Shown: positions 17,348 to 25,720 of the stretch, in pieces | Position numbering within the stretch: the stretch's first letter is position 1 | Layout of the letters: each line of letters begins with the position of its first letter | Assembly (NCBI RefSeq): GCF_000682735.1 | Contig: NZ_AWFD01000037.1 | Location: 1 to 64,000, forward strand | Source: Hyphomonas sp. CY54-11-8 | GTDB taxonomy: Bacteria > Pseudomonadota > Alphaproteobacteria > Caulobacterales > Hyphomonadaceae | Length of the DNA: 64,000 bases | Reading direction: 5' to 3' | Notes under the pieces: generated by a model | Databases searched by the model: none | Told to the model about the DNA's origin: nothing | The model's input: only the letters and a program-made list of their open reading frames with translations | Translations under genes and position numbers: made by a program

Positions 17348-19003
17348 ATGCCGGAAGCCAAAGGTGCCGGTGCAGATAAAAAATCTGCCAAAACAATCAA
17401 CTACGATGCCGTAATTGTCGGCGCCGGATTCGGCGGCATGTATATGCTGCACAAGCTGCGCGGCATGGGATTGAACGCGCATGTCTTTGAGGCCGGCAGC
17501 GGCGTCGGAGGCACCTGGTTCTGGAACCGCTATCCCGGTGCCCGTGTGGACATTGAAAGCCAGGAATATTCCTTCTCCTTCTCCAAAGAGCTGGAAGAAG
17601 AGTGGCAATGGTCTGAGCGCTACGCGCCTCAGGGCGAATTGCTGGACTATGCCAATCACATCGCGGACCGGTTCGATCTGCGCCGCGATATCAGCTTCAA
17701 CACCCGTGTTGAGTCCGCACAATACGATGACCAGGCCGGACTATGGCGGATCACGACGGACCAGGGCGACACCATCGAGGCACGCTATTGTGTCATGGCG
17801 ACCGGGTGCCTCTCGGCAGCCAAGACGCCGGACATTCCGGGCGCCGGAAACTTCAAGGGTGAGACCTATAGCACCGCTACCTGGCCCGAGGACGCCGATC
17901 TCTCCGGCAAGCGGGTCGGCATCATCGGCACCGGCTCGTCCGGTATCCAGACCATCACCACCATCGCACCAGTGGTCGGCGAGCTCTACGTCTTCCAGCG
18001 TACACCGAATTACAGTGTGCCGGCGCATAACCGTCCGCTGGATCCGGCGGTGCGGGAAGACTGGCTGGCCAACCGTGAGGACTATCGCCAGCAGCAACGG
18101 GAATCCGGCATCGGAATCGTGGCGCTGGAAGCGAGCGAAGAGTTGGCGCTGGAACAATCGGAGGAAGACCGCCTTCGTGAATTCGAGCGGCGCTGGGCGA
18201 AGGGCGGTTTCTGTGTCGGCGCGCCTTATGCCGATACCGGTGTCGACCCGGCGGCCAACAAGCTGCTGGCAGATTTCGTTGCTGGCAAGGTCCGCGAAAT
18301 TGTGAAGGATCCGGAGACGGCAGACCTGCTGATCCCCAAGACCTATCCCTTCGGCACGAAGCGCCTGGTCGTCGATACCGGCTATTTCGAAGTCTACAAT
18401 CAGGACAATGTCCACCTGATCGATCTCAACAAGACACCGATCGAAACCATCACCGAAACCGGCCTTAGCACCAGCGAACGCGATTATGAGTTCGACGTGC
18501 TGATCTATGCCATCGGCTTCGATGCCATGACCGGTGCGCTGGAACGGATCGACATCCGGGGCCGGGACGGCCTGAAGCTGAAGGACAAATGGGCAGCCGG
18601 TCCGCTGACCTATCTCGGCCTCACCGTGTCCGGCTTCCCGAACATGTTCATGATCACGGGCCCCGGCAGCCCGTCTGTCCTTTCCAACATGATCGTTTCC
18701 ATCGAGCAGCATGTGGACTGGATCGCGGACTGCATCCACGACATGGGTGAGCGCCAGCTGACTGTCGTGGAAGCAACCCCGGAAGCCGAGGCTGAATGGG
18801 TGGCCCATGTGAACGAGGTCGCGTCCGGAACGCTCTACCTGCAGGCCAATTCCTGGTATCTCGGCGCCAACGTCCCCGGCAAGCCGCGCGTGTTCATGCC
18901 TTATGTGGGCGGCGTCGGCGTCTACCGCGAAGTCTGCGACGAAGTCGCCGCGAATGACTACAAGGGGTTCACCCTGACCCGCGCGCCTGCGGAAGCGTCC
19001 TGA
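17348..19003 (+). CDS. Baeyer-Villiger-type flavin monooxygenase with an altered fingerprint
   Basis: 551 aa. The FAD Rossmann motif GAGFGG is at 25-30. The second type I BVMO fingerprint [A/G]GxWxxxx[F/Y]P[G/M]xxxD is intact (GGTWFWNRYPGARVD, near 54-68), as is the NADPH-side GTGSSGIQ. The main fingerprint FxGxxxHxxxW reads FKGETYSTATW at 169-179, so the conserved His is Ser175. Family members insert oxygen next to ketone carbonyls of cyclic, aromatic or steroid substrates. The substituted His may lower or change activity. GGGAGG before the ATG is a good ribosome-binding site. It is followed by a thiolase-like gene and a crotonase, suggesting a degradative setting. The substrate is unknown. 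Confidence 0.88.
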   Translation: MPEAKGAGADKKSAKTINYDAVIVGAGFGGMYMLHKLRGMGLNAHVFEAGSGVGGTWFWNRYPGARVDIESQEYSFSFSKELEEEWQWSERYAPQGELLDYANHIADRFDLRRDISFNTRVESAQYDDQAGLWRITTDQGDTIEARYCVMATGCLSAAKTPDIPGAGNFKGETYSTATWPEDADLSGKRVGIIGTGSSGIQTITTIAPVVGELYVFQRTPNYSVPAHNRPLDPAVREDWLANREDYRQQQRESGIGIVALEASEELALEQSEEDRLREFERRWAKGGFCVGAPYADTGVDPAANKLLADFVAGKVREIVKDPETADLLIPKTYPFGTKRLVVDTGYFEVYNQDNVHLIDLNKTPIETITETGLSTSERDYEFDVLIYAIGFDAMTGALERIDIRGRDGLKLKDKWAAGPLTYLGLTVSGFPNMFMITGPGSPSVLSNMIVSIEQHVDWIADCIHDMGERQLTVVEATPEAEAEWVAHVNEVASGTLYLQANSWYLGANVPGKPRVFMPYVGGVGVYREVCDEVAANDYKGFTLTRAPAEAS

Positions 19004-19010
19004 GACCGGC

Positions 19011-19027
19011 CTGCGGTTTGACCGCAG
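19011..19027. repeat. 7-bp hairpin just after the BVMO gene
   Basis: CTGCGGT (19011-19017), loop TTG, ACCGCAG (19021-19027) is a perfect short hairpin starting 8 nt after the BVMO stop. It lacks a T-run, so it is at best a weak terminator or an RNA-stability element. It may equally be a regulator half-site pair. Confidence 0.4.
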
Positions 19028-19067
19028 ATTGACCCTAGGGGTTTCCCCGGCGTCCCATCTCGAATCC

Positions 19068-19099
19068 TGCCTGATCCCGCGATAAGCAGGGATCAGGCA
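19068..19099. repeat. 11-bp perfect inverted repeat upstream of the thiolase-like gene
   Basis: TGCCTGATCCC at 19068-19078 and GGGATCAGGCA at 19089-19099 are perfectly complementary around a 10-nt spacer. AT-rich sequence (ATAAATATATTC) follows directly, then the ribosome-binding site of the gene at 19122. Length and symmetry fit a dimeric regulator operator. A terminator of the preceding gene is possible, but no T-run follows. Confidence 0.6.
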
Positions 19100-19121
19100 T
19101 AAATATATTCGGGAGCGAACG

Positions 19122-20636
19122 ATGGCCAAAGGGGATCTTCCTGTTCTTGTCGGCGTAGGCCAAAGCCTCAGCCAGTGGGACGGCTCTGCCGGTCCAGCCG
19201 GGGCCCCCTCCCCGCTGTCGCTGATGGTGGACGCTTCCAAGGCGGCGCTTGCCGACACGGGCGCGGCAAGCATCGCAGACGCCGTCGACACGCTCGCCGT
19301 GGTCCGGATCTTCGAGGACTCGGTGCGCAACGCCCCGCACCCGCACGGACACAACACGAACCTGCCCGGCACGCTGGCGCGCGACATCGGGGCCTCTCCT
19401 GCCAACCTGATCTATGAGACCGTCGGCGGCCAGAGCCCGCAGGCGCTCGTCAACGAAATGGCTGCGAAGGTCTTTGAGGGCGAGATCGAATGCGCCCTGA
19501 TCTCCGGCTCCGAAGCCAACCGCGCCTCCAAGGGCGCGCGCCGCCATGGCGTGGAGATCAACTGGGCCGACAGCGCCGACGCCGAATATGAAGACCGCGG
19601 CACCGGCCCGATGATGCTGAGCCGTGAAGAGATCAAGCACGGCATTGTCGCCCCGGCCTATTTCTACGCCATGTTCGAAAACGCCATCGCCGCCCGCGAA
19701 GGCCGCTCGCGCAGCGAACACCGCAAGGCCATGGCGCAGCTGTTCCAGCCCTTCACGGCTGTGGCCGCGCAGAACCCCTGGTCACAGTTCCCGGTGGAGC
19801 ACTCTGTCGAGTTCCTGTCGACGCCGTCCAAGGCGAACTACGAATATGCCGACCCGTTCCTGAAATGGTTCATCGCGCAGGACGCCGTGAACCAGGGCGC
19901 CGCCGCCATCGTGATGAGTTCGTCCAAGGCTGATGAACTCGGCATTGCGGAAGACAAGCGCGTTTACCTGCACGGCGCAGGCGAAGGCTCGGACGATTTC
20001 ATCTCCGTCCGCCCACGGCTGGATGGCTCCTTCGCGATGGAAGCCGCGATCTCCCGCGCACTGGAACAGTCCGGCAAGACGGCTGCCGACATGGCGCATT
20101 TCGACCTCTACTCCTGCTTCCCGTGCGCCGTGTTCTCCTCGACGCAAGCGCTCGGTGTCGACTGGAAAACCGACAAGCGCCCGCTGACGCTGACTGGCGG
20201 CCTGCCTTTCTTCGGCGGTCCGGGGAACAATTACTCCCTGCACGGAATTGCAGAGATGGTCGCGAAACTGCGCGGCGACGCCGGCGCCTTTGGCCTGGTC
20301 CTCGCCAATGGCGGCTGGATGACCAAGGAAGCCGTCGGCGTCTACTCGACCGCCAAGCCGGCAGAGTTCACACCGGTCGCGCGCTATGCCCGGCCGACCG
20401 AAGAAATTGATGTGTGCACAGAGAGCTGCGCCGCGAAACTCGAAACCTTCACCGTCACGCACGGCAAGGAAGGCCCGAACAAGGGCATCATCTTCGCCCG
20501 CTTGCCGGATGGCCGCCGCGCGCTCGCCAATGCAAGCCCCGCTGCCCTCACCGTGCTGCGCGAGGATGCCAGCCCCGTTGGCCGCAGCGTGAAGATCACG
20601 GTGGAAGGCGAAACCGGCACGTTCGACTTCGCCTGA
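19122..20636 (+). CDS. thiolase-like protein (TLP1-like) with degenerate active site
   Basis: 504 aa. The overall pattern is thiolase-like: MAKGDLPVLVGVGQSL at the N-terminus, and PYGxx-type loops replaced by FPCAVFSSTQALG and GGLPFFGGPGNNYSLHG. It is longer than ordinary thiolases (about 390 aa). The extra 80-residue tail (about 425-504, GKEGPNKGIIFARLPDGRRA) resembles the additional C-terminal domain of mycobacterial thiolase-like protein type 1, recalled from family knowledge. The usual nucleophile Cys region reads VGGQSPQALV with no Cys, and the C-terminal GHPxGxSG motif is GGPGNNYSLHG. Catalysis of classical thiolysis is therefore doubtful. A role in acyl-CoA or sterol metabolism is plausible from its neighbours. 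Confidence 0.8.
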   Translation: MAKGDLPVLVGVGQSLSQWDGSAGPAGAPSPLSLMVDASKAALADTGAASIADAVDTLAVVRIFEDSVRNAPHPHGHNTNLPGTLARDIGASPANLIYETVGGQSPQALVNEMAAKVFEGEIECALISGSEANRASKGARRHGVEINWADSADAEYEDRGTGPMMLSREEIKHGIVAPAYFYAMFENAIAAREGRSRSEHRKAMAQLFQPFTAVAAQNPWSQFPVEHSVEFLSTPSKANYEYADPFLKWFIAQDAVNQGAAAIVMSSSKADELGIAEDKRVYLHGAGEGSDDFISVRPRLDGSFAMEAAISRALEQSGKTAADMAHFDLYSCFPCAVFSSTQALGVDWKTDKRPLTLTGGLPFFGGPGNNYSLHGIAEMVAKLRGDAGAFGLVLANGGWMTKEAVGVYSTAKPAEFTPVARYARPTEEIDVCTESCAAKLETFTVTHGKEGPNKGIIFARLPDGRRALANASPAALTVLREDASPVGRSVKITVEGETGTFDFA

Positions 20637-20705
20637 TCACGGCAGTGAACCCGCCTCTGATCTCTGCGGCTTGCCCAGACTGACGGATTCGCCCAAATTC
20701 CGGGC

Positions 20706-21716
20706 ATGACAACGCATTTCAAGAAGTTCGGCGTGATCGGCGGCGGGGCCTGGGGCACCGCCATCGCACAGATGCTGACCCGCGAGGGGCAGGATGTGCT
20801 GATCTGGTGCCGCGAGACGGATGTGGCAGAGGCGATCAACACCGCGCACGAGAACACCGTGTTCCTGCCCGGCGTGCCGCTCAAGCCTGCCCTGAAAGCG
20901 ACGAGTGAGCTTGCCGACCTTGCCGGTATGGACGCCGTCTTCGCCGTCGCCCCGGCCCAGCACACGCGTGCCACGCTGAAGGCGCTTAAAGGCACGCTGA
21001 AGCCCGGCACGCCGGTCGTGCTCTGCTCCAAAGGGATTGAACTGGCGACCGGCGAGTTCATGACGCAGGTGCTGAAGGACGAACTGCCGGATGCGGTGCC
21101 GGCGGTGATGTCCGGCCCGAGCTTTGCCATCGATGTCGCCCAGGGCCTGCCGACAGCAGTGACTTTCGCCATTGAGGACGAAAAGCTTGGCACCGAACTG
21201 ATCGCCGCAATCTCGACCCCCACTTTCCGGCCCTATCTCGCGCATGACCTGCTGGGCGCCGAAGTCGGCGGCGCGGTGAAGAATGTGCTGGCCATCGCCT
21301 GCGGCATTGCCCTCGGCAAAGGCCTCGGCCGTTCGGCCCATGCGGCCCTGATTGCCCGCGGCAGCGCGGAGATGACCCGGCTCGCCCTGAAGCTCGGCGC
21401 GGAGCGGGAAACGCTGACAGGCCTCTCGGGCCTCGGTGACCTCGTGCTGACCTGCTCCTCGGAGACCAGCCGCAACATGAGCTGCGGCATGGCACTCGGC
21501 AAAGGCGAGTCGCTGGAGAGCATCCTCGGCGCGCGGAATGCGGTGACCGAAGGCGTTGCCACAGCACCAGTGCTCCGGAAGCTGGCGGCGAAGCATGGCG
21601 TGGAAATGCCGATTTCAGATGCCGTCGCCGCCGTGATCGAAGGCGAGATCAGCGTGGACGAGGCCATCGTCCGACTCCTGATGCGGCCGAACCGGGCCGA
21701 AGCCGTCACCGCCTGA
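20706..21716 (+). CDS. gpsA: glycerol-3-phosphate dehydrogenase [NAD(P)+]
   Basis: Reduces dihydroxyacetone phosphate to sn-glycerol-3-phosphate, the backbone for phospholipids. The protein has 336 aa, the normal length. The N-terminal FGVIGGGAWGTAIAQ is the NAD-binding motif. VLCSKGIE, MSGPSFAIDVAQGLPTAVT, GGAVKNVLAIACGIALG (catalytic Lys) and LSGLGDLVLTCSS are family signatures. The ribosome-binding site is weak (CCGGG). It lies 69 nt behind the thiolase-like gene. Confidence 0.96.
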   Translation: MTTHFKKFGVIGGGAWGTAIAQMLTREGQDVLIWCRETDVAEAINTAHENTVFLPGVPLKPALKATSELADLAGMDAVFAVAPAQHTRATLKALKGTLKPGTPVVLCSKGIELATGEFMTQVLKDELPDAVPAVMSGPSFAIDVAQGLPTAVTFAIEDEKLGTELIAAISTPTFRPYLAHDLLGAEVGGAVKNVLAIACGIALGKGLGRSAHAALIARGSAEMTRLALKLGAERETLTGLSGLGDLVLTCSSETSRNMSCGMALGKGESLESILGARNAVTEGVATAPVLRKLAAKHGVEMPISDAVAAVIEGEISVDEAIVRLLMRPNRAEAVTA

Positions 21717-21794
21717 CCTTTAAACCTGACCCGCCGTCATGTCTGGCCGGGCCGGGGCCCGCTGCTAAGGTTCCTTCCAAACAGGAGGAAACGC

Positions 21795-22631
21795 ATGGCC
21801 TACGAGTGTTTTGAAGTCACCATCGAAGACAAGATCGCCCACATCCGGATGAACCGGCCTGAGGCGCTGAACACGATGAACAAGGCGTTCTGGAATGAAC
21901 TGCCGGAAATCATCCACGACATCGACAACAATGCCCGCGCGCGGGTGATCGTGATCTCGTCCACCGGCAAGCACTTCTCCGGCGGCATGGACACGACCGT
22001 CTTCACCGGCGACCGCGATGCACCCAAGCATGACCGCTACATCATGGCCGAGGCCCTGCGGTCCAACATCAAGCACATCCAGCACAGCTTCAGCTGCATG
22101 GAAGAGGCCCGCATGCCGGTTCTGTTCGCGCTGCACGGCGGCGTGATCGGCGGCGCGGTGGACATGATCTCTGCCGGCGACATCCGCTGGTGCACCAAGG
22201 ACGCCTTCTTCTCCATCATGGAAACCAATATCGCCATGACGGCGGACGTCGGCACCTTCCCGCGCCTTCAGCGCTACATCCCTGAAGGCTGGGTCAAGCA
22301 GATGGCCTATACCGGCATGCGCCTGCCTGCCGCCAAGGCGAAGGAAATCGGTCTCGTCAATGACGTCTTCGACACGCATGAAGAGATGATGGAAGCCGTG
22401 ATGGGTGTCGCGCGCGAGATCGCCGCCAACAGCCCGCTGGCCGTCACTGGCTGCAAGGTGCTGATCAATTATGGCCGCGACCACAACACTGCCGACACGC
22501 TGGACTATATCGGCGTCTGGAACGCCGCGATGTTCCCGCCGCCGCACATGGCCGAGGCCTTCAAGGCCCGGATCGAAAAGCGCGATCCGGAATATCCGGA
22601 GCTCTCGGAACTGCGCGACACCGCGATGTAG
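21795..22631 (+). CDS. crotonase-family protein, delta3,5-delta2,4-dienoyl-CoA isomerase-like
   Basis: 278 aa crotonase fold. The oxyanion-hole segments are RVIVISSTGKHFSGGMD and HGGVIGGAVDM. The three acidic residues used by mammalian dienoyl-CoA isomerase (ECH1) appear to be kept: the Asp of GGAVD, the Glu of MET(NIA) and the Asp of TADVG in MTADVGTFPRLQRYIP. This points to an isomerase that moves conjugated double bonds in odd-position unsaturated fatty acyl-CoA, rather than a simple hydratase. It has a strong ribosome-binding site, AGGAGGAAA. The chemistry is inferred from motif alignment by eye. Confidence 0.88.
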   Translation: MAYECFEVTIEDKIAHIRMNRPEALNTMNKAFWNELPEIIHDIDNNARARVIVISSTGKHFSGGMDTTVFTGDRDAPKHDRYIMAEALRSNIKHIQHSFSCMEEARMPVLFALHGGVIGGAVDMISAGDIRWCTKDAFFSIMETNIAMTADVGTFPRLQRYIPEGWVKQMAYTGMRLPAAKAKEIGLVNDVFDTHEEMMEAVMGVAREIAANSPLAVTGCKVLINYGRDHNTADTLDYIGVWNAAMFPPPHMAEAFKARIEKRDPEYPELSELRDTAM

Positions 22632-22647
22632 GCCGCGCTGCGGAATC

Positions 22648-23151
22648 TCACTTCCGCGCCTGGGTCTGATTTGCCTGCACCTGCCGGGAGAGTTCCGGCG
22701 GGCGGCGCTTCTGCACCACAGGGCGCAGGGCGAAGCTGGACTTGATGCTGCGCACTTCCGACAGGCCGGCCAGCCGCTCAGTCAGGAAGCGCTCGAACTC
22801 GTCCAGCCCGTCCACGGCGATGCGAAGCAGATAATCGTCGTCTCCCGTCATGAGATAGCAATCCATGACTTCAGGCGATTCCTCCATCGTCTTCTCGAAG
22901 ACGGACAGAGTCTCGCGCTTCTGATCGACCAGAGACACCCAGGTGAAGACCGAGAAGGCGCCGCCCAGCAGCGCCTCTGACAAGTGCGCCTGGTAACCCT
23001 GGATCACACCCATCTCTTCCAGTTTGCGAATACGGTTCACCGTCGGCGTCTGCGACAGGCCGACCGCGGAAGACAGATCGGAAATACTGATCCGGCCCTG
23101 CTCCGTCAGGGAATCGAGAATTCTGATGTCAATTTTATCCAGAGCAGTCAT
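22648..23151 (-). CDS. Lrp/AsnC-family transcriptional regulator
   Basis: 167 aa. An N-terminal helix-turn-helix (LDKIDIRILDSLTEQGRISI, then LSQTPTVNRIRKLEEMGVI) is followed by the RAM ligand-binding domain (AFSVFTWVSLVDQ to YLLRIAVDGLDEFERFL). It is transcribed away from the 2-oxoacid dehydrogenase E1 gene across a 175-bp AT-richer gap that starts with AATAAATATTCATAGG near its own start, a likely binding zone. The same arrangement is known for mdeR/mdeB of Pseudomonas putida, so control of the E1 gene in response to an amino acid is a reasonable inference. GAGG precedes the ATG. Confidence 0.93.
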   Translation of the reverse strand: MTALDKIDIRILDSLTEQGRISISDLSSAVGLSQTPTVNRIRKLEEMGVIQGYQAHLSEALLGGAFSVFTWVSLVDQKRETLSVFEKTMEESPEVMDCYLMTGDDDYLLRIAVDGLDEFERFLTERLAGLSEVRSIKSSFALRPVVQKRRPPELSRQVQANQTQARK

Positions 23152-23326
23152 TTTAACCTCAGAAATAAATATTCATAGGTAAATACATAGCCAGACGACC
23201 AAAAGGCAATGTGAATTAGTGGGATTTCCTACGGCACAGATGGTAATCTTCCCAAGCACAATGGCCCGGACACGACAGAACACCCGCCGCGTCCAATGGG
23301 CGGTTATGTGGTAAAGGGAAACGGAC

Positions 23327-25714
23327 ATGCCGAACGAGCTGGATCATCTGAAAACCCTCGAGCAACGCCTGCTCTGGCTTTCAGCCTGGATGGTGCACAA
23401 TGCCAATCACCTGCGCCCCAAGGGCGAAGGCGATGTGAAAGTGGGCGGGCACCAGGCCTCCTGCGCGTCGATGGTTTCGATCATGACCGCGCTCTATTTC
23501 CACACGCTGCGCCCGGAAGACCGCGTGGCGGTGAAGCCGCACGCCTCGCCTGTCTTCCACGCAATGCAGTACATCATGGGCAACCAGACGCTGGACAAGC
23601 TGAAGAGCTTCCGCGGCTATGGCGGCGCGCAGTCCTATCCCAGCCGCACGAAGGACGTGGACGATGTGGACTTCTCCACCGGCTCCGTCGGCCTTGGCGT
23701 GGCCGAGACGGCCTTCGCCTCCATCGTGCAGGATTATCTCGCCGCGAAGGACTGGGCGGACGAGCGCCCGCTCGGCCGGATGGTGGCCCTCGTCGGCGAT
23801 GCGGAGCTGGACGAAGGCAATGTCTATGAGTGCCTTCAGGAAGGCTGGAAGCATGAGCTGCGCAACACCTGGTGGATCATCGACTATAACCGCCAGAGCC
23901 TCGATGGCGTAGTGCATGAAGGCCTCTGGGAAAAGATCGAGTCGATCTTCGAGGCTTTCGGCTGGCGCGTCGTTGTGCTGCGTCACGGCGCCTTGCAGCG
24001 GGCCGCCTTCGAGGAGCCCGGCGGCGAAGCGCTGAAGGCCTGGATCCAGTCCTGTCCGAATGCGGACTACTCCGCGCTGACCTATCAGGGCGGCGCGGCT
24101 TGGCGCAAACGCCTGATGGACGACCTTGGCGATCAGGGCGACGTCTCCGCCCTACTTTCGAAGCGCAGTGACGAGGAGCTGAACGCCCTGATGAACAATC
24201 TCGGCGGCCAGTGCCTCGAAACGCTGACCGGGGCGTTCGACAGTGTCACCGACGACCGCCCGACCGTCTTCCTCGCCTACACGATCAAAGGCTGGGGCAC
24301 GCCGCTGGCAGGCCACAAGGACAATCATGCAGGCCTGATGAACCCGGCCCAGATGGCGGACTTCCAGAGCCACATGGGCGTGCCGGAAGGCGAGGAATGG
24401 GAGAAGCTGGCCACCGTCAAAGACAAGGACGCGCTGGAGACTTTCCTCGGCCGCGTCCCCTTCTTCGAGGCGGGCCCGCGCCGCTTCACCGCGCCCAAAG
24501 TGGAAAGCCCAGGGCCCATCTTCCTGGATGACCGGACACTCTCCACACAGGCAGGGTTCGGCAAGATCCTCGACACGCTGGCCAAGGGTGAAAGCCAGAT
24601 TGCAGACCGCATTCTGACGACCTCTCCGGACGTCACTTCCTCGACCAATCTCGGCCCATGGGTGAACCGGCGCTCCCTCTTTGCCCGGACGGAAAAGGAA
24701 GACACGTTCCGCCAGCAGCGCATCCCCTCCACGCAGAAATGGCAGTTCTCCCCCGCAGGCCAGCATATCGAGCTCGGTATTGCCGAGATGAACCTGTTCC
24801 TGCTGCTCGGCGCGGCGGGCCTGTCCCATTCACTGTTCGGTGAACGCCTCATCCCCATCGGCACGGTCTACGATCCGTTCGTGGCACGCGGCCTCGATGC
24901 GCTGAATTATGCCTGCTACCAGGACGCGCGCTTCATCATCGCGGGCACGCCGTCGGGTGTGACGCTGGCGCCGGAGGGCGGCGCGCACCAGTCCATCGGC
25001 GCGCAACTGATCGGCATGAGCCAGGACGGCCTTGTCAGCTTCGAACCGGCTTATCTCGACGAGCTCTCCATCATCATGGACTGGAGTTTCGACTATCTCC
25101 AGCGCAGCGGCGAGAACGACCCGGACGAACGCACCTGGCTGCGCGACGAAACCGGCGGCTCGGTCTATCTCCGCCTCACCACGCGCCCGCTGGAACAGCT
25201 GGACCTCAAGGCGCGGGACGATCAGGCCTTCCGCCAGGGCGTCGTTGACGGCGCTTACTGGCTGCGCGAACCGGGACCAAATTGCGAAGTCGTCATCGCC
25301 TATCAGGGCTGTGTTGCCCCGGAAGCCATTGAGGCCGCAGGCCGCATCGGAAACGACCGGCGCGATATCGGCGTGCTGGCGATCACCTCAGCCGACCGAT
25401 TGAACTCCGGCTGGACGGCGGCGCGCCGGGCGCGTGCCCGCGGCCACCGGGAGGCGACGAGCCAGATCGAACGTCTGATGGCGGACGTTCCACGCGACGC
25501 GACGCTGATCACCGTGACCGATGGCCACCCCGCGACACTTGCCTGGATCGGGTCTGTGATGGGTCACCGCACCGCGCCGCTGGGCGTCGAACATTTCGGG
25601 CAGACCGGCACGATCGACGATCTCTACCGGCACTTCATGATTGATGCGGATTCCATCGTGGCCGCCGCAAATTATCTTTCGGCAGGAAGACGGATCGGTC
25701 TCAGCGTGCGTTAG
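23327..25714 (+). CDS. homodimeric 2-oxoacid dehydrogenase E1 (AceE/MdeB-like)
   Basis: 795 aa thiamine-diphosphate enzyme of the transketolase superfamily. The ThDP/Mg motif starts GDAELDEGN at 157-165 and ends DYNRQSLDG. HQASCASMVSIMTALYF near the N-terminus and GWGTPLAGHKDNHAGLM in the middle match the single-chain pyruvate dehydrogenase E1 pattern. It is shorter than AceE (about 887 aa). No E2 or E3 gene follows, so it must borrow these. The divergent Lrp regulator suggests a substrate from amino-acid breakdown such as 2-oxobutyrate, as for MdeB. Ordinary pyruvate remains possible. The ribosome-binding site is AAAGGGAAA. Confidence 0.88.
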   Translation: MPNELDHLKTLEQRLLWLSAWMVHNANHLRPKGEGDVKVGGHQASCASMVSIMTALYFHTLRPEDRVAVKPHASPVFHAMQYIMGNQTLDKLKSFRGYGGAQSYPSRTKDVDDVDFSTGSVGLGVAETAFASIVQDYLAAKDWADERPLGRMVALVGDAELDEGNVYECLQEGWKHELRNTWWIIDYNRQSLDGVVHEGLWEKIESIFEAFGWRVVVLRHGALQRAAFEEPGGEALKAWIQSCPNADYSALTYQGGAAWRKRLMDDLGDQGDVSALLSKRSDEELNALMNNLGGQCLETLTGAFDSVTDDRPTVFLAYTIKGWGTPLAGHKDNHAGLMNPAQMADFQSHMGVPEGEEWEKLATVKDKDALETFLGRVPFFEAGPRRFTAPKVESPGPIFLDDRTLSTQAGFGKILDTLAKGESQIADRILTTSPDVTSSTNLGPWVNRRSLFARTEKEDTFRQQRIPSTQKWQFSPAGQHIELGIAEMNLFLLLGAAGLSHSLFGERLIPIGTVYDPFVARGLDALNYACYQDARFIIAGTPSGVTLAPEGGAHQSIGAQLIGMSQDGLVSFEPAYLDELSIIMDWSFDYLQRSGENDPDERTWLRDETGGSVYLRLTTRPLEQLDLKARDDQAFRQGVVDGAYWLREPGPNCEVVIAYQGCVAPEAIEAAGRIGNDRRDIGVLAITSADRLNSGWTAARRARARGHREATSQIERLMADVPRDATLITVTDGHPATLAWIGSVMGHRTAPLGVEHFGQTGTIDDLYRHFMIDADSIVAAANYLSAGRRIGLSVR

Positions 25715-25720
25715 GCAGGA

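Noticed and set aside
21748-21761. CGGGCC-GG-GGCCCG palindrome between gpsA and the crotonase gene
   Set aside because: Short GC-only palindrome with a 2-nt loop and no T-run. Expected by chance at this base composition.
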